This document shows positions 26,382 to 35,298 of a stretch of DNA of 64,000 nucleotides, in pieces. This DNA is from Blautia sp. AF19-10LB (GTDB taxonomy: Bacteria; Bacillota; Clostridia; Lachnospirales; Lachnospiraceae). The DNA lies in contig NZ_QTWS01000001.1 in NCBI RefSeq assembly GCF_003461245.1, positions 203,496 to 267,495 of the forward strand. Reading direction: 5' to 3'. Position numbers and translations under genes: made by a program. Positions within the stretch are counted from its first letter, which is position 1, and every line of letters starts with the position of its first letter. The notes under the pieces are model-generated. The model had not been told where the DNA came from and made no database searches. It worked only from the letters and a program-made list of their open reading frames with translations.

Positions 26382-28788
26382 GCTCACCCGTGCCGAGCGC
26401 AAGCAGATCGAGGCGGTGATCCGGCAGGCAAAGGGCGATGGGAAAGCCCATACGGTGCAGGACAGCATCCCGTTTCAGAATATGTTCCCCGACGGCCTGT
26501 GCAGGCTGGAGGGCGGGACCTTCTCCAAGACGATTGCCTTTGAGGATGTGAATTACCGTCTGGCGGGGCCGGAGGACCAGCGGAGCATCTTTGAAAGCCT
26601 TTGCGACTTCTATAACGGCTACGATCCCTCCATCGGCGTCCAGGTCACTTTGGACAGCCGCAGCGGAGGCAGCGCCGCCGATGAAATGTTCGGTATCACC
26701 AGACAGGGCAATGACCTGGACCCCATCCGGGACGAGGCGGTGGACATCCTGCGGATGCAGTATAAGCGGGGCAACAACGGTTATGTGAAAACCAAGTATG
26801 TGACCCTGACCATCGAGGCGGAGAACCTTCCGGCAGCGCGGGCGCGTTTTGCCCGTATCGAGACCGACACCCTGAACCGCTTCAAGGTCATGGGGGCGGC
26901 GGCTCATGTGCTGGACGGAAAGGAACGGCTGGAGCTGCTTTACAACATTCTCCACCCGGCAGACGGCCTCCGTCCGGAGGGTGGGCAGTTCGCCTTTGAA
27001 TGGGACTGGCTCCCGGCCAGCGGCCTTTCGGTGAAGGACTTCATTGCTCCGTCCTCCTTCCACTTCGGAGAGACCCGCACCTTCCGCATTGGCAAACGGT
27101 ACGGGGCGGTGTCCTTCCTGCAAATTCTGGCGCCGGAGATGCACGACCGTATCCTCACCGACTTCATGGAGGCGGACGGGAATATCATGGTAACCATGCA
27201 CATCCGAGGCATCAACCAGAACGAGGCCATCAAAATGGTCAAGCGGAAGATCACCGACCTGGACGCCATGAAGATACAGGAGCAGAAGCGGGCGGTGCGC
27301 AGCGGCTACGATATGGACATTCTTCCTTCGGATCTCTCCACCTACGGCGGCGCGGCAAAGGACCTTCTTACCGACCTGCAATCCCGTAACGAGAGAATGT
27401 TCAACATGACCTTCCTGGTGCTGCACACGGCGGAGACCCGCCAAAAGCTGGAGATCGCCGTATCCCAGGCGGCCAGCGTCGCCCAGACCTACAACTGCCT
27501 TCTGACCCGGCTGGACTTTCAGCAGGAGGACGGGCTTATGAGCAGCCTTCCCCTGGGGCTCAATCGCATCAAGATCGAACGGAGCCTGACCACATCGGCT
27601 CTGGCGGTGTTCGTCCCCTTTGTCACCCAGGAGGTATTCATGGGCGGCGACGCCATGTACTACGGGCTCAACGCCCTTTCCAACAACATGATCCTGCTGG
27701 ACCGCAAGCAATCCCGCTGTCCCAACGGCCTTGTATTCGGCACCCCCGGCAGCGGCAAATCCATGAGCTGCAAGCGGGAGATCACCTTTATCATGCTGAT
27801 GACCCAGGATAATGTCATCATCTGCGACCCGGAGGACGAGTATTCGCCCCTGGTGAAGCGATTGGGCGGTCAGGTGATCCGGCTGTCCCCGTCCAGCACC
27901 GACTATGTGAACCCCCTGGACATCAACCTCAACTACTCCGAGGAAGAAAACCCGCTGGCGCTGAAAAGCGACTTCGTGCTGTCCTTCTGCGAGCTCATTA
28001 TGGGCAGCAAGACCGGCCTGGAGGCCATCGAGAAAACCGTCATCGACCGGGCGGTGCAGATGATCTATCAGCCCTACTTTGCCGACCCCCGGCCGGAGAA
28101 TATGCCGATTTTGGGCGACCTGATGAACGCCCTGCTGTCCCAGCACATCCCGGAGGCCGACCGGGTGGCCCAGGCATTGGACCTGTATGTGAACGGTTCG
28201 CTGAACTTCTTCAACCACCGTACCACCGTGGACATCTCCAATCGCCTTGTCTGCTTTGACATCAAGGGCCTGGGCAAGAACCTGAAAAAGCCGGGGATGC
28301 TCATTGTCCAGGACGCGGTGTGGAATACCGTCACCATCAACCGAGCCATTGGACGGTCTACCTGGTATTTCGTGGACGAGTTCCACCTTCTGCTGAAGGA
28401 GGAACAGACCGCCGCGTACAGCGCCGAGATTTGGAAACGGTTCAGAAAGTGGGGCGGCATCCCCACCGGGGCGACCCAGAACCCCAAGGACCTGCTTTCC
28501 TCTCCGGAGATCGAAAATATCCTGGAGAACAGCGATTTCATCTATATGCTCAACCAGGCAGCAGGCGACCGGAAGATACTGGCGGAGCGGCTGAATATTT
28601 CTTCTGAACAGCTTGCCTATGTGACCAACTCCGAGCCGGGCCACGGGCTGCTGTTCTTCAACAATGTCATCCTGCCCTTTGCGGATGACTTCCCGAAAGA
28701 CACCGAGCTCTATAAATTGCTCACCACCAAGCCCAGCGAGGTTGCACACGAAACTGTGGACGATGAAAAGGAGGACCAGAATGGATAA
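26347..28788 (+). CDS. VirB4-like conjugation ATPase
   Basis: The type IV secretion ATPase (VirB4/TraE family, 813 residues) that energises channel assembly and DNA transfer. Walker A GTPGSGKSMSCKRE is near residue 465, VIICDPEDEYSPLVKRLGG follows, and Walker B is WYFVDEFHLLLKEEQ near residue 680. ATQNPKDLLSSPEIENILEN is a conserved sensor region. It starts with TTG 26347 inside prgI. The length and motifs look intact, so this ATPase is probably functional even though virD4 is split. Confidence 0.95.
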   Translation: MREKAEKPAKRKLTRAERKQIEAVIRQAKGDGKAHTVQDSIPFQNMFPDGLCRLEGGTFSKTIAFEDVNYRLAGPEDQRSIFESLCDFYNGYDPSIGVQVTLDSRSGGSAADEMFGITRQGNDLDPIRDEAVDILRMQYKRGNNGYVKTKYVTLTIEAENLPAARARFARIETDTLNRFKVMGAAAHVLDGKERLELLYNILHPADGLRPEGGQFAFEWDWLPASGLSVKDFIAPSSFHFGETRTFRIGKRYGAVSFLQILAPEMHDRILTDFMEADGNIMVTMHIRGINQNEAIKMVKRKITDLDAMKIQEQKRAVRSGYDMDILPSDLSTYGGAAKDLLTDLQSRNERMFNMTFLVLHTAETRQKLEIAVSQAASVAQTYNCLLTRLDFQQEDGLMSSLPLGLNRIKIERSLTTSALAVFVPFVTQEVFMGGDAMYYGLNALSNNMILLDRKQSRCPNGLVFGTPGSGKSMSCKREITFIMLMTQDNVIICDPEDEYSPLVKRLGGQVIRLSPSSTDYVNPLDINLNYSEEENPLALKSDFVLSFCELIMGSKTGLEAIEKTVIDRAVQMIYQPYFADPRPENMPILGDLMNALLSQHIPEADRVAQALDLYVNGSLNFFNHRTTVDISNRLVCFDIKGLGKNLKKPGMLIVQDAVWNTVTINRAIGRSTWYFVDEFHLLLKEEQTAAYSAEIWKRFRKWGGIPTGATQNPKDLLSSPEIENILENSDFIYMLNQAAGDRKILAERLNISSEQLAYVTNSEPGHGLLFFNNVILPFADDFPKDTELYKLLTTKPSEVAHETVDDEKEDQNG

Positions 28789-29542
28789 CAAGATGGCGGT
28801 TTTCAATAACCGCGAATTTGGCAGCATCCGAGTGATCGAGCAGAACGGCAATTATCTGTTTTGCGGAAAAGATATTGCAAAAGCGCTCGGATACCAACGC
28901 ACGGCTGATGCCATTTCAGCCCATTGCAAAGGGGTCTGCGTTTTACCGACCCCTTCTAATGGCGGGATTCAACAGATGAAATTCATTTCCGAGGGTGATG
29001 TGTACCGCCTGATTGTTCATAGTCGGCTGCCTGGTGCGGAACGCTTTGAAAAATGGGTGTTTGACGAAGTTCTCCCCATGATCCGCAAGACGGGCGGGTA
29101 TATGACTGCCTCCCTTCTGGAGCAGGCGGCGGAAAAGCCGGAAATACTTCTGGCTTTTGCCGACCAGCTTCTTGCCGAGCATGAGAAAAACCGGCAGCTC
29201 TCCGGCGAGGTGGAACGGCTGCGGCCGAAAGCAGATTTCTATGACGCCTTTGTCCATGAAGAAAACTGCACCAATATCCGGGCTACGGCGAAGGAACTGC
29301 AAATCGGGGAGCGTGCGTTTTGCCGTTTCCTGATGGACGCGGGATTTCTGTACCGCTGCCCGGCCGGATACCTTCTGCCCTATGCCAAGCCCTCCAATGA
29401 CGGGTTGTTCCGTGTGAAGGACTTCTGGAAATATGGGCATTTTGGACAGCAGACCTTGATTACGCCCCAGGGCAAAAATGTAATCCGTCTGTTGCTGGAT
29501 GATGGGCAAATGCGGCTGGAATGGAAGGAAAGGATGGGATAA
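28781..29542 (+). CDS. BRO-N/antirepressor (KilAC-like) protein
   Basis: Protein of 253 residues resembling phage antirepressors. The N-terminal BRO domain reads FNNREFGSIRVIEQNG, FCGKDIAKALGY and ISEGDVYRLIVHSRLPGAE. The C-terminal part resembles the ANT/KilAC domain (ENCTNIRATAKELQIGERAFCRFLMDAGF). ATG 28781 overlaps the end of virB4 by eight bases and has AGGAGG upstream. In phages such proteins counter repressors; in an ICE it may influence element regulation or be a passenger. It is an insertion relative to the minimal transfer operon. Confidence 0.85.
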   Translation: MDNKMAVFNNREFGSIRVIEQNGNYLFCGKDIAKALGYQRTADAISAHCKGVCVLPTPSNGGIQQMKFISEGDVYRLIVHSRLPGAERFEKWVFDEVLPMIRKTGGYMTASLLEQAAEKPEILLAFADQLLAEHEKNRQLSGEVERLRPKADFYDAFVHEENCTNIRATAKELQIGERAFCRFLMDAGFLYRCPAGYLLPYAKPSNDGLFRVKDFWKYGHFGQQTLITPQGKNVIRLLLDDGQMRLEWKERMG

Positions 29543-29546
29543 GGAT

Positions 29547-30167
29547 ATGGAACAGGAAAAGCTGTATGTCATCGAGGAAAAGACCTATGAGGCACATATC
29601 GACGAGGAAGTGCATCTCTACGGGCTGCTTCATCAGCTTGCCTTCCTTGCCGGAAAAATCAAGGACCGGGAAGATGTGGAGGCGTTCATTGCGGCGGCGA
29701 AGCGGTACGGCCAGATCGCCGATGACAAGTTTGACGCCTGGAACATTCCCGGCCGTTACCTGGTGTTCGGCGACAAGGCGGACCTTGCCGGGATGAAGGC
29801 GCGAGAGCTGTGCGAACTGGACGCCTTCTATGTGGAGTGTGAGGACGACGAACCCGAACCGGGCAGCGGCCGCCAGGAGGAACACTATCTGATCCCCGGC
29901 AGCGGATTCCGGCTGCTGGTGAGCGAACTGCACATGTTCCTGGTGACTTGGTACAGCATCGCCAAGTGTCTGTCGCAGGCGCAGAACGAGAAGGATTTTC
30001 TCCGCCTGCAAAAGAAATACGGGAACTATGAAAAGACGCTGAACAGGCTGCGCCGCAAGCTGGGTCTTTCCGCTGATAGTAACTTTTGTCAGGATGAATT
30101 GGAGGCGGCGGTCATCAAGCGGTTCCGGGCGGAGCTGATCCCTGGGGAGCAGATCAGCCATGAATAA
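29547..30167 (+). CDS. Conserved ICE protein of unknown function
   Basis: Protein of 206 residues beginning at ATG 29547 after AAGGAT. I recognise no domain. It is soluble and acidic, with a predicted helical C-terminal part (NEKDFLRLQKKYGNYEKTLNRLRRKL). It overlaps the methyltransferase gene start by eight bases, so it is probably cotranslated with it. A transfer or DNA-modification accessory role can only be guessed from position. Confidence 0.6.
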   Translation: MEQEKLYVIEEKTYEAHIDEEVHLYGLLHQLAFLAGKIKDREDVEAFIAAAKRYGQIADDKFDAWNIPGRYLVFGDKADLAGMKARELCELDAFYVECEDDEPEPGSGRQEEHYLIPGSGFRLLVSELHMFLVTWYSIAKCLSQAQNEKDFLRLQKKYGNYEKTLNRLRRKLGLSADSNFCQDELEAAVIKRFRAELIPGEQISHE

Positions 30168-31182
30168 GCTCACCCATGTCAGCCTGTTTTCCGGCATCGG
30201 CGGGCTGGACCTGGCGGCAGAGGCGGCAGGCTTTGAAACGGTCTGTCAATGCGAGTGGGCGGACTATCCATTTTCCATCCTGCAAAAGCATTGGCCGGAT
30301 GTGCCGAAGTTCCGGGACATCACCACATTCACGAAGGAGGCGTTTTTTGAGAAAACAGGACTTGAAACCATCACGATCCTCTCCGGCGGATTTCCATGCC
30401 AGCCCTTCTCCACCGCCGGAAAACGGCGGGGCTTTGCGGATGAACGCTACCTGTGGCCGGAGATGTGCCGCGTTATTGCCGAACTGCGGCCCCGTTGGGT
30501 GCTTGGGGAAAATGTTGCTGGCTTCATCAATATGGGGCTCGACAAAACGATTTTTGACCTGGCAAAAGCGGGATACGCTGTTCTCCCATTCGTATTTCCG
30601 GCTTGCGGCGTCGGCGCATGGCATGAGCGCCAGAGAACTTTTATCGTCGCGGCTGATGTTTCCCACACCCCTTGCCTCCGACAAATCCACGGGGCGGGAC
30701 GCTGCCAACCTGGATGTGTTCCTGTCGGACAATGGGATATTCCGCAAGCGAAACAAGGACGGGACGATCTGGAGCCTGTCCCTGTCGGCGGCGGTGTTCT
30801 ATCTGACCCCGGCGGCGTCGGAGGGCTACCGTTCCACCTTGAAACCGGCGGCCTTCCGGGACAAATCCCCGTCCTCCAACCTGTCGGCCCAGGTGATCCG
30901 GCAGGAGCAGCCCCTTTCCGAGAAAGCGGCGCTGAACCCGGATTGGGTGGAATGGCTCATGGGATTCCCCCCGAAATGGACGGACGCATCCTATGGCGTG
31001 CCGAGCCCGAAGGAGTCCCCCGCATGACCGAGGACACGGACAACCGGGCGCTGCGGCTGAAAACCCTGGGGAACGCGGTCTGCCCACCTCAGGCCTATCC
31101 CATTTTCCAGTACATCGCCATGATCGAAACCGGGGCGTGTGCCAACATCTGCCCCTATGGAACAGGAGGTGACGCACCTTGA
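30160..31182 (+). CDS. dcm: C5-cytosine DNA methyltransferase with unusual dual-frame region
   Basis: DNA (cytosine-5) methyltransferase of 340 residues. Motif I is HVSLFSGIGGLDLAAEAAGF, the catalytic motif IV is SGGFPCQPFSTAGKRRGFAD, motif VI is GENVAGF, and the C-terminal RLKTLGNAVCPPQAYPIFQ is motif X. The expected role is protecting element DNA from restriction or marking host DNA. From 30656 to 31027 the next frame also encodes a convincing methyltransferase-like sequence (FPTPLASDKSTG, LTPAASEGYRSTL, LNPDWVEWLMGFPPKWTD) ending in an ATGA overlap at 31024. The true frame of that part is uncertain. Confidence 0.82.
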   Translation: MNKLTHVSLFSGIGGLDLAAEAAGFETVCQCEWADYPFSILQKHWPDVPKFRDITTFTKEAFFEKTGLETITILSGGFPCQPFSTAGKRRGFADERYLWPEMCRVIAELRPRWVLGENVAGFINMGLDKTIFDLAKAGYAVLPFVFPACGVGAWHERQRTFIVAADVSHTPCLRQIHGAGRCQPGCVPVGQWDIPQAKQGRDDLEPVPVGGGVLSDPGGVGGLPFHLETGGLPGQIPVLQPVGPGDPAGAAPFRESGAEPGLGGMAHGIPPEMDGRILWRAEPEGVPRMTEDTDNRALRLKTLGNAVCPPQAYPIFQYIAMIETGACANICPYGTGGDAP

Positions 31183-33068
31183 AAGAATGGAAAGCCCCCG
31201 AAAAGGAGGCGCAGAAGATGACCCGTGACGGGGCGGTATCCGTCAACCTGGTCACGGGCAAGACTACCTATCACTCTGACCGCACGCCGGAGCAAGACCA
31301 TTCTGCATCCGGCGAAACGGTGGGCGCCGCTGGAAAAGCGGTGGACCGTGTGGAACTGCACCGGGAACAGGCAGCAGCCAAAAAGAAGCGCCGGAAACAG
31401 CGCAGAGCCTATCGGGAGGGCGAGGCGGCAGCGGGTCGCCCATCCTCCCGATTGCAGTTTTCCGAGGCAGACCAGGCCAAGCCGGAGCTGCAAGGGGCCA
31501 TCCGCAAGTCGGACAAGGCGGCGGACCGGCTGGATGCCGCCAGGGACGCGATTCCCAATAAGAGTCCGGGAAAGCCCCACGCCAATCCGCTGTCCCGCCC
31601 CATTCAAGAGGCGGGGGCGGCCATCCACGGCAAGGTTCGGGAGGTGGAGCAGGAAAATTCCGGCGTCCAGTCGGGCCACCTGGGAGAACGCGGCATTGAG
31701 AAGGCTGTGGGCTACGGAAACCGCCGTGTCCAGAACTGGCGGGCGGAACGCAAGCTGAAACCCTGGCGGGACGCAGCAAAGGCGGAGCAGGCGGCGGTCA
31801 AGGCCAATGCGGATTTCTACTATCGGAAAGCCGTGGCGGAGAACCCCCAGCTTGCGTCCAATCCCATCTCCCGCCTGTGGCAGAAACGGAAGCTGCAAAA
31901 GCAATATGCGGCGGCATACCGGGCGGCGGGCAAGACCGCCCAGGCTGGAAAAACAGCGGAAACCACGGCAAAGGCGGCCAAAAAAACCGCCCAGGAGTCC
32001 AAGCGCACCGCCCTTTTCCTGAAACGGCATTGGAAGGGCGCGCTGATCGTGGGCGGCATCGGCCTTCTGCTTGTGATGCTGCTGGGCTCCCTGCAATCCT
32101 GTTCCTCCATGTTCGGCGGCGGGGTGTCCAATATCATGGCATCTTCCTATCTGTCCGAGGATTCCGATATGCTGGCGGCGGAAGAAGCCTACTGCGCCAA
32201 AGAGGATGAATTGCGGGAATACCTGGATACCTACGAGGCCACCCACGACTATGACGAGTATCACTTCGACCTGGACGAGATCGAGCATGACCCCTATGTG
32301 CTGATCTCCATTCTGTCGGCGCTCCATGATGGGGTGTTCACCATCGACCAGGTACAGGGCGACCTTCAAACCCTCTTTGACAAGCAATACATTCTCACCG
32401 AAACCGTGACCACGGAGACCCGCTATCGGACGGAAACAAGGACGGACAGCGAGGGCAACCCTTATACGGTTCGGGTGCCCTATACCTGGACCATCTGCAC
32501 CGTCACGCTGGAAAACTTCGACCTCTCCCATGTGCCGGTCTATATGATGGGCGAGGATCAGCTTTCCTTGTACGCTACCTATATGTCCACCCTGGGCAAC
32601 CGCCCCGACCTGTTTCCGTCCTCCGGGTATGTGAACAAATACATTGAAAACCCGCCCACCGCCTGGGAGATTCCCACTGAATATCTCACGGACGAGCGGT
32701 TCAACACCCTCATTACCGAGGCGGAAAAATACCTGGGTTATCCCTATGTGTGGGGCGGCAGCAGCCCCAGCACTTCCTTTGATTGCAGCGGCTTCGTCAG
32801 TTATGTGCTGACCAACAGCGGCCTGTGCAATACCGGGCGGCTGGGCGCCCAGGGGCTCTACAACATTTCCACCCCGGTATCCGATCCCCAGCCTGGCGAT
32901 TTGGTGTTCTTTGTGGGCACCTACGACACAACCGGCGTATCTCATGTAGGCATTTATGTGGGCGACGGGATGATGCTGCATTGCGGCGACCCCATCCAGT
33001 ATTCCAACCTGAACACGAGCTACTGGCAGTCCCATTTCTACGCATACGGCAGACCGCCGTACAACTGA
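31179..33068 (+). CDS. NlpC/P60 cell-wall hydrolase of the conjugation system
   Basis: Protein of 629 residues. A long, basic, alanine/lysine-rich cytoplasmic region (about 280 residues) is followed by one transmembrane helix (GALIVGGIGLLLVMLLGSLQ) and an extracellular part ending in an NlpC/P60 peptidase domain. Catalytic elements are FDCSGFVSYV (Cys), SHVGIYVG (His) and the downstream MLHCGD. Homologues open peptidoglycan for the mating channel. It starts with TTG 31179 after AGGAGG, overlapping the methyltransferase gene end by four bases. Confidence 0.92.
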   Translation: MKEWKAPEKEAQKMTRDGAVSVNLVTGKTTYHSDRTPEQDHSASGETVGAAGKAVDRVELHREQAAAKKKRRKQRRAYREGEAAAGRPSSRLQFSEADQAKPELQGAIRKSDKAADRLDAARDAIPNKSPGKPHANPLSRPIQEAGAAIHGKVREVEQENSGVQSGHLGERGIEKAVGYGNRRVQNWRAERKLKPWRDAAKAEQAAVKANADFYYRKAVAENPQLASNPISRLWQKRKLQKQYAAAYRAAGKTAQAGKTAETTAKAAKKTAQESKRTALFLKRHWKGALIVGGIGLLLVMLLGSLQSCSSMFGGGVSNIMASSYLSEDSDMLAAEEAYCAKEDELREYLDTYEATHDYDEYHFDLDEIEHDPYVLISILSALHDGVFTIDQVQGDLQTLFDKQYILTETVTTETRYRTETRTDSEGNPYTVRVPYTWTICTVTLENFDLSHVPVYMMGEDQLSLYATYMSTLGNRPDLFPSSGYVNKYIENPPTAWEIPTEYLTDERFNTLITEAEKYLGYPYVWGGSSPSTSFDCSGFVSYVLTNSGLCNTGRLGAQGLYNISTPVSDPQPGDLVFFVGTYDTTGVSHVGIYVGDGMMLHCGDPIQYSNLNTSYWQSHFYAYGRPPYN

Positions 33069-33089
33069 TGGAGGTGATGAAGCATCAAT

Positions 33090-33824
33090 ATGGTTTCCTA
33101 TGGGGGCGGCGCCAACAGCACCGCCCTTTTAATCGGGCTGCACCAGCACCGTATCCCGGTGGACCTGATCCTCTTTGCGGATACGGGGGCGGAGCATCCC
33201 CATACCTATGCCTATCTGGAGGTGATGGATTCCTGGCTGAAGGACCACGGGATGCCGCCCATTACCAGAGTGTATAAGACCACCCGTGACGGGAAACGGC
33301 TGACGCTGGAGGATGAATGTCTGCAAAGTTGCAGCCTTCCGTCTATCGCCTACGGCTTCAAGCGGTGTTCCCTGAAACACAAGATCGGGCCGCAAGAAAA
33401 GTTCTGCAACCATTACCCGCCGTGTCAAAAGGCGTGGGCGGCGGGCAAACGGGTGGTCAAATTCATCGGCTACGATGCGGGCGAGGGCTACCGCAGCGAC
33501 AAGGTTCTGCTGGGCGACCTGGCCGACCGAAAATACAGCAAGTGGTATCCCCTAATGGAATGGGGATGGACGCGGGACGATTGCATCCGGCAGATCGAGG
33601 CGGCAGGGCTGCCCCAGCCGGGAAAATCGTCCTGTTTTTTCTGCCCCAGCATGAAACCCGACGAGATCACCGCCCTGCGGGAGCAGCATCCCGATTTGTT
33701 CCGCCGCGCCCTGGCGCTGGAGGACAACGCCCGGAAAAACCTGAAAACGGTCAAGGGCCTGGGGCGGAACTATTCCTGGAGAGAACGATTTGGAAAGGAG
33801 TTTTGCACACATGGCAACGGTTGA
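33090..33824 (+). CDS. PP-loop ATPase, PAPS-reductase/DndC-like
   Basis: Protein of 244 residues with an N-terminal PP-loop (VSYGGGANSTALL), the nucleotide-binding motif of the PAPS reductase/adenine nucleotide alpha-hydrolase-like family. Cysteine clusters follow (CSLPSIAYGFKRCS, CNHYPPCQ, SCFFCPSMKP), which could bind Fe-S or zinc. Similar proteins occur in phages and mobile elements, and DndC, which works in DNA phosphorothioation, has the same fold. No other dnd genes are present. GGAGGTG is about 13 bases before ATG 33090, a long spacing, so the start is not certain. Confidence 0.78.
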   Translation: MVSYGGGANSTALLIGLHQHRIPVDLILFADTGAEHPHTYAYLEVMDSWLKDHGMPPITRVYKTTRDGKRLTLEDECLQSCSLPSIAYGFKRCSLKHKIGPQEKFCNHYPPCQKAWAAGKRVVKFIGYDAGEGYRSDKVLLGDLADRKYSKWYPLMEWGWTRDDCIRQIEAAGLPQPGKSSCFFCPSMKPDEITALREQHPDLFRRALALEDNARKNLKTVKGLGRNYSWRERFGKEFCTHGNG

Positions 33825-34101
33825 GAAAATCCGCAAGGACATTGAAAAGACGAAGGAGAAGATTTCCGCCCAGCAGAAGCGCCTTCGGGAACTGGAGGCG
33901 CAGCTCACCGAGGAAGAAAACCTGGAGATCGTCCGCATGGTCAAGGCGGTGCGTATGGACAACAAGGAGCTGACCGCCTTCCTGAAGGCCTACGCCAGCG
34001 GCCTTATCACCCTGCCCGACGGGATGATGGAGGCGGAGGCAGCGGCTGACACCGACGACGAGGATGTGGAAGGAATGGAGGATGGCGAAGATGAAGCGTA
34101 A
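33811..34101 (+). CDS. DUF4315 family protein
   Basis: Protein of 96 residues with a charged coiled-coil N-terminal half (TVEKIRKDIEKTKEKISAQQ) and an acidic tail. This is the DUF4315 pattern found next to DUF4366 genes in Tn1549-like ICEs. AAAGGAG precedes ATG 33811, and the gene overlaps both neighbours. The function is unknown; its constant position suggests a transfer accessory. Confidence 0.82.
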   Translation: MATVEKIRKDIEKTKEKISAQQKRLRELEAQLTEEENLEIVRMVKAVRMDNKELTAFLKAYASGLITLPDGMMEAEAAADTDDEDVEGMEDGEDEA

Positions 34102-34789
34102 CAGAGTTTTCCGCCTTCTGGCGTCCTTGACGGTGGTGGTCCTGTGCATGACCGCCTTTTCCGTCACCGCCTTTGCGGGCGGCGGGGATGGAGACTATTA
34201 CACCGGGGAGCCCGCCGAGACGACCCCGGAACCCACCGAGGAACCGGCCACCGGAGGCATGGAGCCGGAGGGCCAGCCCCTTACCCCGGAGGGCAACGCC
34301 ACGCTGGTGGACGATTATTACGGCGATAAGCAGCTTATCACCGTGACCACAAAAGCGGGCAACTATTTTTACATCCTGATCGACCGGGCAAACGAGGACA
34401 AGGAGACCGCCGTTCACTTCTTGAACCAGGTGGATGAAGCTGACCTGATGGCGCTGCTGGAGGACGGACAGACGGAGGAACAGCCTGCGGCTTGTACCTG
34501 CGCCGAGAAATGCCAGGCCGGTGCGGTGAATACTGCCTGTCCGGTCTGTTCGGTGAATATGAGCGAGTGTGCCGGAAAAGCGCCGGAGGTGGAGCCGGAG
34601 CCTGAACCGGAGCTGGAGAAGGAGTCCGGCAGCGGCGGAGCCCTGGTGCTGATCCTGCTGCTGGCGGCCCTGGGCGGCGGCGGAGCCTTTGCCTACATCA
34701 AGTTCATCAAGCCCAAGCAGAGTGCAAAGGTCAGCGCCGACCCGGACGATTATGAGTTTGAGGACGAGGAATACGAAAACGAGAACTAA
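34091..34789 (+). CDS. DUF4366 (CD1107-type) mobile element surface protein
   Basis: Predicted cell-surface protein of 232 residues. It has a signal peptide (FRLLASLTVVVLCMTAFSVTAFA), a proline/glutamate-rich linker and a conserved domain (DKQLITVTTKAGNYFYILID). A cysteine-containing segment, a transmembrane helix (GGALVLILLLAALGGGGAFAYI) and an acidic cytoplasmic tail follow. This is the CD1107/DUF4366 layout. I chose ATG 34091 because GGAGG lies 9 bases upstream. Its role in conjugation is unproven; mating-pair contact is a guess. Confidence 0.85.
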   Translation: MKRNRVFRLLASLTVVVLCMTAFSVTAFAGGGDGDYYTGEPAETTPEPTEEPATGGMEPEGQPLTPEGNATLVDDYYGDKQLITVTTKAGNYFYILIDRANEDKETAVHFLNQVDEADLMALLEDGQTEEQPAACTCAEKCQAGAVNTACPVCSVNMSECAGKAPEVEPEPEPELEKESGSGGALVLILLLAALGGGGAFAYIKFIKPKQSAKVSADPDDYEFEDEEYENEN

Positions 34790-34820
34790 ATTGTAAAAAA
34801 CTTGCTGCATAAGAATAATA

Positions 34821-34852
34821 AAAGCACCAGCGTTTAAGGCACTGGTGCTTTT
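34821..34852 (+). terminator. Terminator after the DUF4366 gene
   Basis: 10-bp stem AAAGCACCAG with CTGGTGCTTT and T-run; it may also serve the opposing gene. Confidence 0.85.
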
Positions 34853-34859
34853 CTGCCGC

Positions 34860-35213
34860 TTAGGTTCTGTATTCTTCTGGATTTATATCATTAAATTTCA
34901 GATTGTAAAGCAGATCAGTCAAATCTTCAATGATAAGGTGGACTATAAAAATCAAGCCATTATTATTGATTCCTCTAACTCTGGCCTCATTTTCGCTTAC
35001 ATATTTTTCTTTTAAAATACCGTTCACATCAGGAATTGTGTCTGGTGAAACATTGATGTTTTTAAAGCCGCACTTTGTCGCAATAAGTTGAACAATAGAG
35101 CCGTTCTCTATGCTTTCACAAACCGTATCAATCGGCAACGACTGGCCCTCATCAATCATTCTCAACAATTCTTTAGCAAAAAATCCCAATTGAGCAAATG
35201 TTGCAGTTTCCAT
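34860..35213 (-). CDS. Hypothetical protein on the opposite strand of the transfer region
   Basis: Protein of 117 residues (METATFAQLGFFAKELLRMI at the start). I do not recognise it. It has no signal peptide or membrane helix. A good Shine-Dalgarno (AAGGAG) lies before ATG 35213. It is AT-rich and runs against the GC-rich transfer operon, so it is probably a recent passenger. Size and setting would suit an immunity or anti-defence protein, but nothing in the sequence shows that. Confidence 0.65.
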   Translation of the reverse strand: METATFAQLGFFAKELLRMIDEGQSLPIDTVCESIENGSIVQLIATKCGFKNINVSPDTIPDVNGILKEKYVSENEARVRGINNNGLIFIVHLIIEDLTDLLYNLKFNDINPEEYRT

Positions 35214-35298
35214 AAGTCAACATTCTCCTTCAAAACTTGGTGTTTAATTAAAATGATAGCATATCAAAAAATTTCAGTCAATGTAAAGGAGGCATCTT

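Noticed and set aside
26257..28851. Very long open frame on the minus strand opposite virB4
   Set aside because: It mirrors the third-position bias of the GC-rich virB4 gene, which has clear Walker motifs. The minus frame has no ribosome site or recognisable motif. Similar minus frames opposite the nucleoside kinase, NlpC/P60, ArdA and parE genes were rejected for the same reason.
33090..33824. Complete Dnd phosphorothioation system based on the DndC-like protein
   Set aside because: No dndA, B, D or E genes are nearby; only the PP-loop fold is shared.
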